Origin: Cherax quadricarinatus
Taxonomy: Eukaryota > Arthropoda > Malacostraca > Decapoda > Parastacidae
DNA length: 64,000 bases
NCBI RefSeq assembly: GCF_038502225.1
Contig: NC_091355.1
Location: 19,217,317-19,281,316, forward strand
Direction: 5' to 3'
Shown: positions 33,244-44,400 of the stretch, one piece after another
Layout: the number at the start of each line of letters is the position of its first letter
Position numbering within the stretch: position 1 is the first letter of the stretch
Position numbers and translations under genes: made by a program
The notes under the pieces: generated by a model
What the model was told of the DNA's origin: nothing
Database searches by the model: none
Seen by the model: only the letters and a program-made list of their open reading frames with translations

Positions 33244-33547
33244 AGTGACGGTGGCCTGGTGGCTAAAGCTCCCGCTTCACACACGGAGGGCCCGGGTTCG
33301 ATTCCCGGCGGGTGGAAACATTTCGACACGTTTCCTTACACCTGTTGTCCTGTTCACCTAGCAGCAAATAGGAACCTGGGTGTTAGTCGACTGGTGTGGG
33401 TCGCATCCTGGGGGACAAGATTAAGGACCCCAATGGAAATAAGTTAGACAGTCCTCGATGACGCACTGACTTTCTTGGGTTATCCTGGGTGGCTAACCCT
33501 CCGGGGTTAAAAATCCGAACGAAATCTTATCTTATCTTATCTTATCT
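33244..33547 (+). mobile_element. tRNA-derived SINE, ~300 bp, with CTTAT tail
   Basis: The 5' head is tRNA-like: TGGCCTGGTGG (A box) and GGGTTCGATTCCC (perfect B box), 41 bp apart from start to start. The body contains CCTAGCAGCAAATAGG and GGGTTATCCTGGGTGGC, and the element ends in a (CTTAT)n tail at 33526-33547. This is the architecture of a polymerase III-transcribed SINE mobilised by a LINE. It lies inside CR1-like copy H between ORF1 and the endonuclease remnant. Confidence 0.8.
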
Positions 33548-33674
33548 GACAGTAGAGAGCGGCAAGTGACGAACTAATATCAGAATCACTAATAATAACA
33601 TAGTTACGATTAAATGAATGTGCAGAAAGCATTGATACTACTGCAGTATCAGAGACCTGGTTCAACCTGGAAGA

Positions 33675-33676
<2 letters not shown>

Positions 33677-33708
<32 letters not shown>

Positions 33709-33863
33709 ATCAAGGGGGAAGCGCTAAACCCGGAGGATTATACAGCGCCTGGGGGGGGGGGATATGTGGAAGGCATTCAGGCTTAATTCGGGGAACTGGA
33801 GCACAGATCCAATTCCCTAAATCAAGAGCCCCTCACCAACATCAAGGAACCTTCCTTGAGGGG
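33677..33863 (-). mobile_element. Short dispersed repeat with (TTA)n end
   Basis: The 187-bp insert is flanked by a 13-bp near-perfect duplication (AACCTGGAAGATA 33664-33676, AACCTGAAAGATA 33864-33876). The left side is (TTA)n at 33676-33706 followed by ATAATCAAGGGGGAAGCGCT. On the minus strand the TAA repeat is the 3' end, as in many SINEs. Related sequence appears near 6690, 10139-10284, 25520-25650 and 27835. Confidence 0.6.
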
Positions 33864-34143
33864 AACCTGAAAGATAGAGAAATGCCTTCTGAATGTTATA
33901 TACGAGGCTGTAAATTATTCTACATAAATAGGGTCAACATGAGCGGTAGTGGAAGTGTGATGTATGACGGAGATTATTCAAATTGTTGCATTTGACAATA
34001 TATGAAAGTGATAAGCACTGAATCTATTTCGTTATAGTTTCTCGAGGGACTTGAAAAGCTAATTTTGAGTGTGATTTACAGGCTCCCAAAACAAGATAGG
34101 GAACACAGTAATCCTCTATGGGACGAAATTATGTGAAAATGTT

Positions 34144-34304
34144 GAGTAAAACAAAAGTGCAACTAATGTGACATTTTATTGAGGCAATGTTTCGGCTTGA
34201 CAAAGCTCCTGGAGAGCGAAACGTTGCCACAATAGAATGTCACATTAGTTGCACTTGTGTCCCTTTACCCAACATATTGTCGGTAATTCTACCAACATTA
34301 ATAC
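34144..34304. mobile_element. 161-bp palindromic PLE insertion
   Basis: Perfect 14-bp target duplication TATGTGAAAATGTT (34130-34143, 34305-34318). The left part is the PLE terminus in reverse (GTGCAACTAATGTGACATTT) and the right part is forward (GAGCGAAACGTTGCCACAAT, ending CATATTGTCGGTAATTCTAC). It belongs to the second PLE subfamily, also at 51030, 54752 and 61413. Confidence 0.75.
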
Positions 34305-35112
34305 TATGTGAAAATGTTTTAAACGGAGATTTTAAATTTAGCCAAACTGAATGCAGCAATTTGACAGGAAATTTTAAGTCTATCGAATTTTTAGATATGG
34401 TTCTGCATTTTTTTTTAAATAGTTTGCGTCAGAACTAATTTAATAAAATAACTTGTTTGATTTGGTTCTTGCTAACAAGGAATCTCAAATTCATACTCTT
34501 GAAGTTAATTATGAAAAAAAAGGTTTAGATAAGAATTCAGCGTCTTAAATTTAGAGGCACGTGTTGTTAAATGTGAACTGTTGGTCAGTGTATAGTATAT
34601 AATGTATAGTACTCGGGTTACGCTCAACTTTATGTATCCTTGTAAGGGCTTCATTCAGATTATGTTGCCCACTTTTGGTCTCCCTATTACAGAATGGAAT
34701 GGTCATAAATGCGGTTGAAAACTGTTGATCCCTTGTATCAGAAATCTACGAGGATACCCTGAGAGCAATGAATCTGGAAAGGCGTAGAATTAGGGAGATA
34801 TGATTGAAGTATGCAAATGGAAGACAGGAATAAATATAGGGAGTATAAATAACGTGCTAAAAATATCCAGTCAAGACAGAACTCGCAACAATGAGCTCAA
34901 ATTGGAAACAATTTAGATTTAGAAAGGATATAGGAAAGCTCTGGTTGGGTAATAGAGTTATGAATGAATGGAACAAACTCCCGAGTAGCGTACTGAGGCG
35001 AGAAACTTGGCTAGATTTAAAAATAGGCTAGACAGGTACTTGAGGGTGTGTGGGTGGGTGTGAGTTGAACCTGCCTAGTATGGCCAGTTATCCTTCTGCA
35101 GTACCCCTTCTT

Positions 35113-35640
35113 TTTTAAGGTCTAATATTCTTTTTACATATAATGTGTAAACGTTATTACATCTTGTTTTATTTTCAGAAATTTTTTCGTTACAGCCAAT
35201 ATTGCTTCGTGTTATTTTCACTGCAAAACTCCTGAAACAGAGTTCTGACAGTTATTTATTACAGTGCTATGACTGGTAACTCAGATTTGCAGAAAAAATC
35301 CAGTGATATTCACTATGTTCTGTTTTGTCCTAAAAGGTGTCTCGAAATTCACACATCTGCTTATCTATTATTTCTAAAAAACACATAAGCTTCAAGGTAA
35401 AGATATAGTAGTAAGCTTCTACTGGAAAAAAAGCCGTCATTTCCAGTTGACATTACGTATTTGATTTCAGGAAACATTATAAATTATCTGGTAAGCACTT
35501 TTTTATATCTCCAGATCCAAAGATTTCAAGGAATTGAGACAAAGTGAAACAGTATAGGTCTGCCAACAGACAATACGAGATATTCTTTAAAGACTTTCTT
35601 GTTGAAGGGTCAAAAACCGAATCTGAAGTAAATGAAGTAT
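35113..35640. other. Unassigned AT-rich region
   Basis: No motif-bearing frame or repeat recognised. Confidence 0.4.
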
Positions 35641-35877
35641 AATCAGTCCCTCAGCCTACCAGCAAATATTTAATCTGGATTCGTCTGCTGCTAGGCTGAG
35701 GGACTGATTACCTCATCTTCTATTTCAGTCGAGTGTTCTAACTACTCGGCCAGACTTCTGTTGTTGTCTCTGTTTTGTATTGATGAAGTTTCTGGTTGGC
35801 GAAATGTCTACACAATAAATATACCCAGTTGTTGCTCATGTGTCTAATTCTTCAACTTGTCGGTATTATTTTCCATT
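35641..35877. mobile_element. PLE terminal-repeat fragment
   Basis: Inverted AATCAGTCCCTCAGCCT and AGGCTGAGGGACTGATT lie at 35640-35710. On the right, TTGATGAAGTTTCTGGTTGG then CGAAATG is a hammerhead-like core (decayed), followed by AATAAATATACCCAGTTGTT and CAACTTGTCGGTA. No clear target duplication. Confidence 0.6.
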
Positions 35878-37221
35878 ATGTTATGATATCTACTGGTCAT
35901 ATGTGAAGAAAGGAATGATAACATGGTTCAAGTCTTCTAGATTTCATTCGAAGGAGCAATGTATGATTTGCAAGTAGTCAGTGTGCAATACCACAAATTT
36001 TTTTATAAGTATGATGCTTCAAGTGTGTTGTCTACGTTAACAGAGGGATGAGTAACAAATATTAATTCAAATTGTCAAAAAAGCTAAACTGTCAGATATA
36101 CTATTGTTACATTTATTTAAATAAAAAGAACAGTAATAATAAAATCCTGGAAATTAATCGTATTACAGTTTCTAACTTACGTTAAGACTGTAATATGTTT
36201 GTGCAAAAATCCATAGCATGATCTCCATTGAAAACTTATCACGAGAGTTATATAGATAACTGGACACAGAGGATGACAGTTATCACAGCTAAGTTACGCT
36301 GGTTGGTGGTGAGTGAACACCCGCACCCACAAGTTGTGTGCACTAACATATATAAACATAATGTTGGTATTATAATGATACAAAAATCGCACGTGCACCA
36401 AATGCTCCAATTTATGTTATACGACATTTATGGCACATTTGTTAAATTTATTCCATAGAAAGTGATTTTACTGTAGTTCATATAATGAGCAAACATCAGT
36501 TCACTCTGATATTATATGTTAATTACAATAATTTATATATTTGCAACGAAGTGTTTCCATACAAATGTAAAGTAACCTCGGATAGATTGCAGTATACCAG
36601 CACTCATTGTAAGTTCTGCAAACTGCCGGTCAGGCATCAAGATTTTCTTAGTATGACTGTGCTTTTGCACATAGTCAAAATCATATGTGAAACTATCTTA
36701 ATGCTATTTTGGTTGTGCAAGTCTATTGAGTTTTTCCAGATATGTCTCTAAATCAATCATAAGTGCAGACACTAATGATTCTGATGTTGAACATATACGT
36801 GGTAAGTAAGATTGTTTGAAACCCACTCATTGCGAAGGCCAACTGACTACCACTAGGACAATTAGACAAACAATTCACAGCAAGACAGTGTCACACATGA
36901 GTTTCACATACTTGACTGGTGTGTGAGGGTGGACACAGAAATCAATGATCTTCGTCATAGTGTATCCAACAAACAATACCAGTTTATGAATTTCTGTGAA
37001 GTTGAATGATTGGATTGGATCACCGTCTCTTACCACGATGATCTTCGAACATCTGCTGTTACACATCCTGCTGACCACTGTGAAATGCTTCATCAAGCCC
37101 TGGGGCTAAAATTGGATTGGAGCGCATTAATGGTTAAGGTTGATAACTATGACTTCAGTGTGTTCATACCAAACGAACGGAGATTCTCACTATGACAGAT
37201 GATAGGATCTGGATGCAGGAA
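35878..37221. other. Unassigned AT-rich region
   Basis: Several short open frames (36228-36458, 36485-36751, minus 37096-36875) have no recognisable family. No RNA gene is seen. Confidence 0.4.
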
Positions 37222-37229
37222 TTTCTCCA

Positions 37230-37501
37230 AAGCTTTCCTGAACTATAGGCACGACCTACTTCCACTAGCTAGTTTTTTTTTCCTGGCGACTCTGCCTACG
37301 TGCTTCGCCTCATCCGTTTGCATATGCTGTACTTTTATCAAGACTGATGAACTGAACACATTGACTCCAGACTGAGGGATTGACTACCTCATACTTCTCA
37401 TCTTCCACAGTTCTTTGTACTGGACTGAAGAAGCCACTGGCTAGCGAAGCGTTTCCAGATTAAAGATACCCAAATGTTGCACAAGTGTCTCATTTATCAT
37501 C
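37230..37501 (+). mobile_element. PLE terminal-repeat insertion
   Basis: The 8-bp flanking repeat TTTCTCCA (37222-37229, 37502-37509) encloses sequence similar to 4700-5010: GAACTATAGGCACGACCTAC, GGACTGAAGAAGCCACTGGC, AGCGAAGCGTTTCC, AAAGATACCCAAATGTTGCA. The hammerhead-like core carries substitutions (CTGAAGA, GAAGC). Confidence 0.6.
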
Positions 37502-37529
37502 TTTCTCCAGTTTCTTGATATGCTTTATC

Positions 37530-38920
37530 AGGTGTGTGTTCCATTCTTGTGACGAATGCTAAAAGATGGGCCTAACATACATCATGTAAAGTATCGTGAA
37601 TGGCTTGAGAGCTCTGAAAGCTAATTTAGACTCGCCAAACAAGTATTCACTGCAGACTTTATTATTCTGATGTGTATTTAAAGCAATATGCTCAGTACTT
37701 TGTTCACTCTAGGTTTCTCTCCTTGAGTGAAATTTGAAGTCTCTGTACTCTGATCCTATACTCGGTCTCGGGTCTACTCATCCCTTCCCTAATTTTCAAA
37801 TATTTGCATTTTCTAAGGTTGAATTCTTGTTGTCAGTTGTCTGACCAATCCTGTAATTGGTCCAAGTTCATGAGTTCTTATATCCTTCATTAATTCCAAT
37901 TCATCTGCAAACAGGGATGCATCTGATTCTATCTATTCTGTTTATCTATTCTGGAATTTCATTCACATATACCAGAAACAGTATTGGTCCCAAAACTTGG
38001 CCTTGCGGAATCCGACTTGCGTAACAATTGAGATTACACTGTCTATTCTTATGCCTCGACTCGGACAATCTGTTTCTTTTCAGCAAGGTGGTATTTAAAT
38101 TTCTTGTTATACCCTCCAGCTCCTCAAACTTTTATCAGTCTTTGCAGTCCAAGAAAACGCAGTCCATCTATCCTACTCTATTGCCTCACTTTTCTTGCCT
38201 TGTCATAATTTTGAGCAGGTGTGTGAGACAGGATTTGCCATCTGGAAAGCCGTAAAGGTTGTTTATGCAACCACTTCTCTTCAGTTACTCCTTCACTTTC
38301 CTGATTATCTTCTCTATTACGTTGCGTTCCTTGCATTTCAATCATACTTGCTTGTAGCTTAATGCTTCACATCTGTCTCCTCTGGGCTACAATTGCTGTC
38401 ATCCAGATCTCTGGCAACTGGCCCATATCCATTGACTTTTTCTAGTTATTAGCTAGTGGTTTGTATTGTACCTCGGCACCTCTTGCATAATTTATAATAC
38501 TTCATCAGTTGCTTTGATGCACCCGGCTAAACTTACAAATTTCCTCACCTTTTCCACAGCCATTTGTATGATGTTCGGTACCAGTTGATGCATTCTATCC
38601 AGTCGACTGTGTTTGTTGCTGATGTTTCAAATGAGAACACTTTATTATTTGTTCAGTTCTTCACAGACTTTCTTGTCGTTTCTAGTGAGTTCTCATTTCT
38701 TCTATTTCTTATCCTGGTCCTTCACTATCGGGTTTCGTTTAATGTTGCTGTGTAACGACTTTTATTCCGATATTTTAGTCTCAAGATGTCACTCACATTC
38801 TCACCCTTGCAGCTTCATTTCTGTCTTTTTTGCTTGCTTCACCGTCTTCTTGTGTCCTTCGTCTTATATTTATCCACGCTCCAGAAATTCTATTTCTCTC
38901 TACATCTGTGGTTAAATAAA
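37530..38920 (-). mobile_element. Group A LINE, decayed RT on the minus strand
   Basis: Reading from 38920 downward, weak similarity to the linker of the first fragment (near 38700) is followed by MGQLPEIWMTAIVA (near 38420), a block like IPQGQVLGPILFLVYVNEIP (near 38000) and a downstream 'QLQDWSDN' region near 37850. These are RT motifs of a CR1/L2-like LINE with many stops. No motif C survives clearly. Confidence 0.55.
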
Positions 38921-39119
38921 GAGTTTTCTTTGTTCTTACCCTAAACAAGAGGCAGCAGCATCAGTTCACTTCAGCTTACTCACACATTTTGTCCATTCAC
39001 GATTTATTTAATCCTTCACAGCATTCTAAGCTCAGTACAGTATGGTGATTAGTACCCAGTGACTTCTCATATATCAATCATCTGCATCATTGGCTAGCTC
39101 ATTCCTCTCTCTCCCCCCT

Positions 39120-39126
39120 CCCCTCC

Positions 39127-39217
<91 letters not shown>
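39120..39217. repeat. (CT)n microsatellite
   Basis: About 95 bp of CT dinucleotides with one interruption (TCGCTC). Confidence 0.95.
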
Positions 39218-39219
<2 letters not shown>

Positions 39220-39234
39220 AAACAGGGTTTTAGT

Positions 39235-40970
39235 AGGGTAGGTGAAGGGTTCCAAACTTTATTTACAAGCTATGCTACCTACATCAGCTCATTTGCACGC
39301 GTTTTTATTATGAGACGTGCACACGGGACAGGATGAAGTTGTAGCCATCTGTGGGCCAGCGATTTCATTTGATCAGTTGACTATTTCGTTAATGTCATTA
39401 TACTGAAGGAACATGTTTCAGATTCGAGTCATCCTAGGAATAAATTATCTCAAATGAAGTGATGTTCTGGAGAAGGGTACAGAGTGAAGTTGCTGCTTGC
39501 TGCCCGTCTTGTGTAGAAGCTGTCCTCGGAGTGGAGCCAAGTGTGGTACTTTGGCAATATTGGCCTTGTACATAACAGTAAAGCCACCCACATCCCCGCG
39601 GTGTTGAAGGCTCTGCTGAAATGGCAGATCTATCCAGGCTGGGTCCAGGCGAGAGATGAGCCGTCTTACTCTGTTCTCTATTCTGCCAAGAAGTTTGATG
39701 AGATGGGGGGCAGGCAATCCAATAAAGTGGGGCTTACTCAAGGCCTGCGTGCAGTTGAACCTCGTACAGAGTCTTACAACCTCTACTGTTGAGCAGATGC
39801 AAGATTTGTGGATGTAATGTAAGCTTCCTGGCAGCTTTGTTTGGAAGACTTATAAAGTGATTTCTTTATAGTCATTTTGAAGTAAAATTTAACTACAAGC
39901 AAATGAACTTCGCCACCCTGATACCAACAATCTCCCATTCATTTTTACCACTGCTCCAACATAACCATCGAGTGCCCAGAGACCGTCGTCATCCGTTTTC
40001 TCACGAGCAAATGTGACCTGCCATCGTTTACCCCAGGCTAATATAACTGTAAGCTGGTGACTGATGTTTCTTAAAGCAGCTGACAGTTCCTCTGTTGGAT
40101 AAGTGAAAGTCAGAATACAGTTGTCTGCATATGCATGGAATTCTGAGAATAGATGGTCATTGTAGTAGACAGTCCATAACAATGGCTCAAGCACACTACC
40201 TTGAGGATAATCACTGAAGAGGCATAGTGTATAGCCCCAGTGCGTGCAGTTTTCCCTAGAATCCCTGGTGTCATACACGGTCGAAAGCACCAGCAATGTC
40301 CAGTCCCACTATGTAGTTGACTTTGGATTCATCCAGTGCCTGGTGCCATTTAGTGTAAAGGCTTAACAGAAGATCAGCGGCAGAGTGACCTTTTCTAAAG
40401 TTATATTGGCGGTCACAAAGAAGAGATTGGTAATCGAAAAACGCTGTCATCTGCCGTGAGGTTATTGTCTCAATCCCAGGGATTGATATGAGTGGCACTG
40501 GTCTGTAGATGCTGATTTCCGCTCTGCTCTTTTTGTGAACAAGGACTACATTTGCCTCTTTCCCCAAAGGTCATTTTACACTATGCTAAACAGTACTGAT
40601 AGATACAAGGTAGAGGTGATGGTAGCTGGTCTGCAGATCTACTCAGCAATCTTGGGCTCATCTGGGCTAATAGCCTTTTCATCTACACCCTGCCTTGTCG
40701 TCACCACTGGCAACTTTGAAACAGTTCTTGTGGCTAGCCAAGAAGGTTACCTTGCTGGATCAGGAACTTATATCATGGTAGCAGTATTAGGCAAAGAGGT
40801 GAGCTTTCTCCTACCAGCTAGCAGAGATGGTTTCATCCTGCCAGTTTAGAGGTGAAATAATTTTATTAAGTGGATAACTTTCTGTCCTTGACCAAGGACC
40901 ACCAGGTTTTGTGTCAGCCTTCCATCTAGAAATGGCCCACTTTTGGACTTCTCCTATTTGCTTACAGGTT
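39235..40970 (-). pseudogene. Jockey/I-like LINE remnant J1 (reverse transcriptase)
   Basis: On the minus strand: ANVVLVHKKSRAEISIYRPV and PLISIPG, then FRKGHSAADLLLSLYTKWHQ, GLDIAGAFDRV (motif A), YPQGSVLEPLLWTVYYNDH (motif B) and HAYADNCILTFTYP (motif C, Y-A-D-N where the second Asp is expected). The C-terminal ENRVRRLISRLDPAW and LQHRGDVGGFTVMYKANIAK follow to 39445, then a 3' UTR. Multiple frameshifts. Two further copies of the family lie at 51300-52860 (minus) and 61330-62970 (plus). The clade is inferred from motif style. Confidence 0.7.
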
Positions 40971-40971
40971 T

Positions 40972-41428
40972 GCCACAATAAGATTCATCCAACTAGGTAT
41001 ATTTCTACTCCAGAGGTGCCTGTGCTAACCTTCCTATGGTGTAGAAATATACCTAGTTGGATGAATCTCATTGTGGCTAGCTGGTCTAGTGGCTAACGCG
41101 AAGGGCTGGAGTTTTGAGACTATGACCGCGGGTTCAATCCCGGCCAGGGGTATGGTTTGTTTGCAATCGTGTCATTACGATTTCTTGAGTCATGTTGACG
41201 GCAGTGAAGGGACTTGAGCTAGAGTTCGTCACGGCCACGCTAGCTGGAGATTCGTCTGTGAAAACTTGCATTTGTGGTCACAGAGGTGCCTGTGCTAACC
41301 TTCCTATGGCGTAGAAATATACCTAGTTGGATGAATCTTACTGTGGCTAGCTGGTCTAGTGGCTAACGCGAAGGGCTGGAGTTTTGAGACTATGACCGCG
41401 GGTTCAATCCCGGCCGGGGGTATGGTTT
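40972..41428 (+). mobile_element. Duplicated tRNA-derived SINE unit
   Basis: A 148-bp segment occurs twice, at 41011-41158 and 41281-41428, 270 bp apart and differing by a few bases. Each holds GTGGCTAGCTGGTCTAGTGG (A box region) and GCGGGTTCAATCCCGGCC (perfect B box), so it is tRNA-like but continues into SINE sequence rather than a mature tRNA 3' end. Just upstream, 40972-41007 is an inverted copy of 41042-41077. The second copy abuts the 26-bp minisatellite. Confidence 0.75.
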
Positions 41429-41432
41429 GATT

Positions 41433-44400
41433 GTCTGTTGTGCTGGAGGCTTGGTATTGTCTGTTGTGCTGGAGGCTTGGTATTGTCTCTTGTGCTGGAG
41501 GCTTGGTATTGTCTGTTGTGCTGGAGGCTTGGTATTGTCTGTTGTGCTGGAGGCTTGGTAGTGTCTGTTGTGCTGGAGGCTTGGTAGTGTCTGTTGTGCT
41601 GGAGGCTTGGTAGTGTCTGTTGTGCTGGAGGCTTGGTAGTGTGTGTTGTGCTGGAGGCTTGGTAGTGTCTGTTGTGCTGGAGGCTTGGTAGTGTCTGTTG
41701 TGCTGGAGGCTTGGTAGTGTCTGTTGTGCTGGAGGCTTGGTAGTGTCTGTTGTGCTGGAGGCTTGGTAGTGTCTGTTGTGCTGGAGGCTTGGTAGTGTCT
41801 GTTGTGCTGGAGGCTTGGTAGTGTCTGTTGTGCTGGAGGCTTGGTAGTGTCTGTTGTGCTGGAGGCTTGGTAGTGTCTGTTGTGCTGGAGGCTTGGTAGT
41901 GTGTGTTGTGCTGGAGGCTTGGTAGTGTCTGTTGTGCTGGAGGCTTGGTAGTGTGTGTTGTGCTGGAGGCTTGGTAGTTTGTGTTGTGCTGGAGGGTTGG
42001 TAGTTTGTGTTGTGCTGGAGGCTTGGTAGTTTGTGTTGTGCTGGAGGCTTGGTAGTTTGTGTTGTGCTGGAGGCTTGGTAGTTTGTGTTGTGCTGGAGGC
42101 TTGGTAGTTTGTGTTGTGCTGGAGGCTTGGTAGTGTCTGTTGTGCTGGAGGCTTGGTAGTGTCTGTTGTGCTGGAGGCTTGGTAGTGTCTGTTGTGCTGG
42201 AGGCTTGGTAGTGTCTGTTGTGCTGGAGGCTTGGTAGTGTCTGTTGTGCTGGAGGCTTGGTAGTGTCTGTTGTGCTGGAGGCTTGGTAGTGTGTGTTGTG
42301 CTGGAGGCTTGGTAGTGTCTGTTGTGCTGGAGGCTTGGTAGTGTCTGTTGTGCTGGAGGCTTGGTAGTGTCTGTTGTGCTGGAGGCTTGGTAGTGTCTGT
42401 TGTGCTGGAGGCTTGGTAGTGTCTGTTGTGCTGGAGGCTTGGTAGTGTCTGTTGTGCTGGAGGCTTGGTAGTGTCTGTTGTGCTGGAGGCTTGGTAGTGT
42501 CTGTTGTGCTGGAGGCTTGGTAGTGTCTGTTGTGCTGGAGGCTTGGTAGTGTGTGTTGTGCTGGAGGCTTGGTAGTGTCTGTTGTGCTGGAGGCTTGGTA
42601 GTGTGTGTTGTGCTGGAGGCTTGGTAGTTTGTGTTGTGCTGGAGGGTTGGTAGTTTGTGTTGTGCTGGAGGCTTGGTAGTTTGTGTTGTGCTGGAGGCTT
42701 GGTAGTTTGTGTTGTGCTGGAGGCTTGGTAGTTTGTGTTGTGCTGGAGGCTTGGTAGTTTGTGTTGTGCTGGAGGCTTGGTAGTGTCTGTTGTGCTGGAG
42801 GCTTGGTAGTGTCTGTTGTGCTGGAGGCTTGGTAGTGTCTGTTGTGCTGGAGGCTTGGTAGTGTCTGTTGTGCTGGAGGCTTGGTAGTGTCTGTTGTGCT
42901 GGAGGCTTGGTAGTGTCTGTTGTGCTGGAGGCTTGGTAGTGTCTGTTGTGCTGGAGGCTTGGTAGTGTCTGTTGTGCTGGAGTCTTGGTATTGTCTGTTG
43001 TGCTGGAGGCTTGGTATTGTCTGTTGTGCTAGAGGCTTGGTATTGTCTGTTGTGCTGGAGGCTTGGTAGTGTCTGTTGTGCTGGAGGCTTGGTAGTGTCT
43101 GTGTTGTGTTGGAGGCTTGGTAGTTTCTGTGTTGTGGTGGAGGCTTGGTAGCTTCTGTATTGTGGTGGAGGCTTGGTAGTGCCTGTATTGTGGTGGAGGC
43201 TTGGTAGTGCCTGTGTTGTGGTGGAGGCTTGGTAGTGCCTGTGTTGTGGTGGAGGCTTGGTAGTGCCTGTGCTGTGGTGGAGGCTTGGTAGTGCCTGTGT
43301 TGTGGTGGAGGCTTGGTAGTGCCTGTGTTGTGGTGGATGCTTGGTAGTGCCTGTGTTGTGGTGGATGCTTGGTAGTGCCTGTGTTGTGGTGGAGGCTTGG
43401 TAGTGCCTGTGTTGTGGTGGAGGCTTGGTAGTGCCTGTGTTGTGGTGGAGGCTTGGTAGTGCCTGTGTTGTGGTGGAGGCTTGGTAGTGCCTGTGTTCTG
43501 GTGGAGGCTTGGTAGTGCCTGTGTTTTGGTGGAGGCTTGGTAGTGCCTGTGTTTTGGTGGAGGCTTGGTAGTGCCTGTGTTTTGGTGGAGGCTTGGTAGT
43601 GCCTGTGTTGTGGTGGAGGCTTGGTAGTGCCTGTGTTGTGGTGGAGGCTTGGTAGTGCCTGTGTTGTGGTGGCGGCTTGGTAGTGCCTGTGTTGTGGTGG
43701 AGGCTTGGTAGTGCCTGTGTTGTGGTGGAGGCTTGGTAGTGCCTGTGTTGTGGTGGAGGCTTGGTAGTGCCTGTGTTGTGGTGGAGGCTTGTTAGTGCCT
43801 GTGTTGTGGTGGAGGCTTGGTAGTGCCTGTGTGGTGGTGGAGCCGTGGTAGTGCCTGTGTTGTGGTGGAGGCTTGGTAGTGCCTGTGTTGTGGTGGAGGC
43901 TTGGTAGTGCCTGTGTTGTGGTGGAGGCTTGGTAGTGCCTGTGTTGTGGTGCTTGGTAGTGCCTGTGTTGTGGTGGAGGCTTGGTAGTGCCTGTGTTGTG
44001 GTGGAGGCTTGGTAGTGCCTGTGTTGTGGTGGAGGCTTGGTAGTGCTGTGTTGTGGTGGAGGCTTGGTAGTGCCTGTGTTGTGGTGGAGGCTTGGTAGTG
44101 CCTGTGTTGTGGTGGAGGCTTGGTAGTGCCTGTGTTGTGGTGGAGGTGGTAGTGCCTGTGTTGTGGTGGAGGCTTGGTAGTGCCTGTGTTGTGGTGGCTT
44201 GGTAGTGCCTGTGTTGTGGTGGAGGCTTGGTAGTGCCTGTGTTGTGGTGGAGGCTTGGTAGTGCCTGTGTTGTGGTGGAGGCTTGGTAGTGCCTGTGTTG
44301 TGGTGGAGGCTTGGTAGTGCCTGTGTTGTGGTGGAGGCTTGGTAGTGCCTGTGTTGTGGTGGAGGCTTGGTAGTGCCTGTGTTTTGGTGGAGGCTTGGTA

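Larger units (their letters stand above)
32441..35112 (+). mobile_element. CR1-like copy H, heavily decayed, with nested insertions
   Basis: This copy directly follows the tail of F in the same orientation. ORF1 remnants appear at 32460-32800 and 32979-33040 (GNDIGKGRR, SRATGANC, then the 3' end of ORF1 KILN and stop). The ORF2 endonuclease scrap is at 33550-33676 and 33864-34440 (SETWFNLED, then IYRLPKQDREHS). The RT C-terminal part lies at 34620-35040 and the 3' end at 35040-35112. It is interrupted by a SINE-like repeat (32804), a GT microsatellite, a tRNA-SINE (33244), a dispersed repeat (33677) and a PLE palindrome (34144). The middle of the RT is deleted. Confidence 0.75.

Noticed and set aside
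33250..33316. tRNA gene candidate (GGGTTCGATTCCC box)
   Set aside because: It is the head of a ~300-bp SINE with a CTTAT tail, not a stand-alone tRNA.
41085..41158. tRNA gene candidate with good A and B boxes
   Set aside because: The sequence is duplicated, recurs at 26925, and continues into SINE-like sequence. The acceptor stem does not pair convincingly.
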